Positions 62,772 to 64,000 of a stretch of 64,000 nucleotides of DNA are shown here, piece by piece. This DNA comes from Deinococcus piscis (GTDB taxonomy: Bacteria > Deinococcota > Deinococci > Deinococcales > Deinococcaceae). The stretch covers positions 9,356 to 73,355 of the forward strand of contig NZ_BNAL01000010.1 in NCBI RefSeq assembly GCF_014653275.1, in the 5' to 3' direction. The translations under genes and the position numbers were made by a program. The notes beneath the pieces are model-generated. The model was not told where the DNA came from, did not search any database, and saw nothing but the letters and a program-made list of their open reading frames with translations. The stretch's first letter is position 1, and every line of letters begins with the position of its first letter.

Positions 62772-62807
62772 AAAAAAGCCCCCGCTGCGCACAGTGGGGG
62801 CTTTTTT
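62772..62807. terminator. Bidirectional rho-independent terminator
   Basis: A-run, GCCCCCGCTG-CGCA-CAGTGGGGGC, T-run. It is a near-perfect stem with U tracts on both strands, between terC and the convergent small membrane gene. Confidence 0.92.
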
Positions 62808-62840
62808 GTGGGGTAATGTGTGCCGGGAACCGGGCCAGCT

Positions 62841-63053
62841 TTAGGCTTCCCAGTCGAGGCTGAGGGTGGTGTGGCCGCGCACTTCACGGTCCTCGGCGGC
62901 TTTGCCCAGGATGAAGAAGGTCGGGGCCCAGTGGCCGATAAACAGGCCGTCGCGCTCATCGCCACTGTCTTCATTGGTGAGGTAGCGGTAGGCACTGGCG
63001 GCCACCGAGGCGTAACCCAGGGCATACATCAGGACAGAAGCTTTCAGTTTCAT
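62841..63053 (-). CDS. Small membrane-associated unknown protein (70 residues)
   Basis: Begins MKLKASVLMYALGYASVAAS, a single N-terminal hydrophobic segment that is either an anchor or an uncleaved signal. A short acidic part follows (YRYLTNEDSGDERDGLFIGH), then WAPTFFILGKAAEDREVRGH and a final TTLSLDWEA. The family is not recognised. A good Shine-Dalgarno (TAGGAG) lies about 5 nt before ATG, and it ends at the shared terminator with terC. Confidence 0.75.
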   Translation of the reverse strand: MKLKASVLMYALGYASVAASAYRYLTNEDSGDERDGLFIGHWAPTFFILGKAAEDREVRGHTTLSLDWEA

Positions 63054-63180
63054 GGAGTCTCCTAGAGCCGGTCTGAGGGAATTTCGGGGCTGATGATGTG
63101 GCTCTGTCCCCGAAGTATGCGCCGCTGTCCCCTGCCCCTGCCTTGAGCTGCTGCTTAGGCTTGTGGGCCTCAGCCCAGGC

Positions 63181-63882
63181 TCACTGTGTCACCTGCTCCT
63201 GGCGCAGGTGGTCGGAGCGGTTCACCCAGCCCACCAGCGGTCCCCACTCAGCGGGCGCGGCTGGCCCCGGCAGCGTGAGCAGTGTGGTGCCGGTGTTCAC
63301 CACCCGGAAATACGCGTTGCCATGCGCGATAAAGTGCCGCAGCAAAAACTGCGTGAAATGCCCATGCGTGACCAGCGCCACCGTGTCGCCCTCGCCGTGC
63401 CCAGCCCGCAGAGCCTCTACCACCCGCGCCGCCCGCGCCGCCAACACGCTGTCATCTTCCGCGTACTCCTCAAAGCCCCCGGCCCAGGCCGCGCCCGCTT
63501 CCAGCTCCGGCGGCCACAGCAGCGCGGGGTTGTCGGCCAGCAGGTCGGCGTGCGACCTGCCCGGCACTGCGTAGGGCGTGCGGTCCTCGCCACGCTCGAA
63601 CAGCCCGCCCGCCTCGTACGCCAACGCCAGCCCCTGCACACTCAGCCCCAGCGCCTGCGCCAGCGGAGCCGCCGTCTGCACCGAGCGGCGCATCAGGCTG
63701 GAATAGAGGTGCGTCACGCTCTGCCAGGTGGCATCGGTGCGGGCAAAATCAGCCAGTGCCGCTGCCTGAGCGTGGCCCAGCTCGGTCAGGGGTGGGTCAG
63801 CGTGACGGCCTTCGCTGCCGCCGGTTTCTGCGTAGAGCAGGTTATTGGCGGACTGGGCGTGACGGATAAGGAGGAGGTTCAT
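63181..63882 (-). CDS. Histidine phosphatase family protein
   Basis: Phosphoglycerate-mutase-like phosphatase of 233 residues. The N-terminal catalytic motif is MNLLLIRHAQSANN (RHG-type with the phospho-acceptor His), followed by LTELGHAQAAALADF and YSSLMRRSVQTAAPLAQAL. The second catalytic His is in TVALVTHGHFTQFLLRHF. The substrate (sugar phosphate, cofactor or protein) is unknown. ATG 63882 gives the canonical start, with CATACT 7 nt upstream; the longer frame adds a non-conserved hydrophobic stretch. Confidence 0.92.
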   Translation of the reverse strand: MNLLLIRHAQSANNLLYAETGGSEGRHADPPLTELGHAQAAALADFARTDATWQSVTHLYSSLMRRSVQTAAPLAQALGLSVQGLALAYEAGGLFERGEDRTPYAVPGRSHADLLADNPALLWPPELEAGAAWAGGFEEYAEDDSVLAARAARVVEALRAGHGEGDTVALVTHGHFTQFLLRHFIAHGNAYFRVVNTGTTLLTLPGPAAPAEWGPLVGWVNRSDHLRQEQVTQ

Positions 63883-63889
63883 GAGGGGG

Positions 63890-63895
63890 AGTATG
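63890..63895 (-). promoter_or_regulatory. -10-like hexamer, histidine phosphatase gene
   Basis: CATACT on the minus strand (one mismatch to TATACT) ends 7 nt before ATG 63882. Beyond it to 64000 I see no gene. Confidence 0.45.
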
Positions 63896-64000
63896 ACAGC
63901 CATCATTACTAGGTAATACTTCCTAAACAACGTGAGCTCAGTACCCGACAACTTCATATCCAGACGTGAGGGACAGCAAAAACAGACCTCGCTCCCCGGT

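Noticed and set aside
63083..63177. Terminator for the histidine phosphatase gene
   Set aside because: TTCGGGG/CCCCGAA (63083-63114) and TGGGC/GCCCA (63164-63177) can pair, but loops are large or no U-run follows, so I do not call a terminator.
63958..64000. A gene at the right edge
   Set aside because: Only 43 nt remain and no frame, motif or signal can be assigned.

Overview
This is a GC-rich bacterial chromosome segment, very probably from a Deinococcus. The support is a complete V/A-type ATPase operon in the Deinococcus-Thermus order (G-I-K-E-C-F-A-B-D), large DUF11-repeat envelope proteins next to an outer-membrane barrel, and many genes whose -10 hexamer lies only 6-8 nt upstream of the start codon. 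That spacing is the layout of leaderless mRNAs, which are known to be abundant in Deinococcus. I see no IS element, prophage, CRISPR array, tRNA or rRNA.

Layout. 1-2261: DNA-uptake genes comEA and comEC (comEC runs off the left edge). 2365-6439: cdd, a 57-residue membrane peptide, an MBL hydrolase, purD with two lineage-type small genes, and a secreted protein. 6504-9668: trmJ overlapped by a GAF histidine kinase, then a LysE exporter. 9899-11821: WecG/TagA glycosyltransferase, GNAT, YjbQ. 11944-15900: ackA - pta - tRNA-binding OB-fold gene (acetate/acetyl-phosphate metabolism). 15997-19352: tsaE, a TPR protein, a DnaQ-like exonuclease, ArgO/LysE. 19412-21869: ktrB and ktrA (K+ uptake) separated by a cryptic stretch with a possible leaderless leader peptide. 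21927-23147: two membrane proteins. 23234-31889: V-ATPase operon with hairpins in its only two large internal gaps. 32162-33913: unknown gene - pth - DUF4126. 34006-47380: four-gene cell-envelope locus. 47819-53344: carA, GNAT, a small barrel-like protein, S4 protein - zapE, and a MocR-type aminotransferase. 53727-63882: a sensor with degenerate GGDEF and EAL domains, rlmB, HtrA-like protease, MFS, S41 protease, TerC, a small membrane protein and a histidine phosphatase.

The most system-like region is 34006-47380. Two paralogous secreted DUF11 proteins share an N-terminal module with a Ca-binding-type loop. One of them overlaps, by ATGA, the gene for a 1582-residue protein with Ig-like modules and a putative C-terminal outer-membrane beta barrel. 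A third DUF11 protein follows after a terminator. Two of the DUF11 proteins and a separate small barrel-like protein end in nearly the same residues. I infer an envelope fibre or adhesin/anchor complex; its function is unknown.

Many start codons here were set by -10 hexamer spacing or by Shine-Dalgarno position, and several are shorter than the longest possible frame. All family names come from reading motifs by eye, without database searches.
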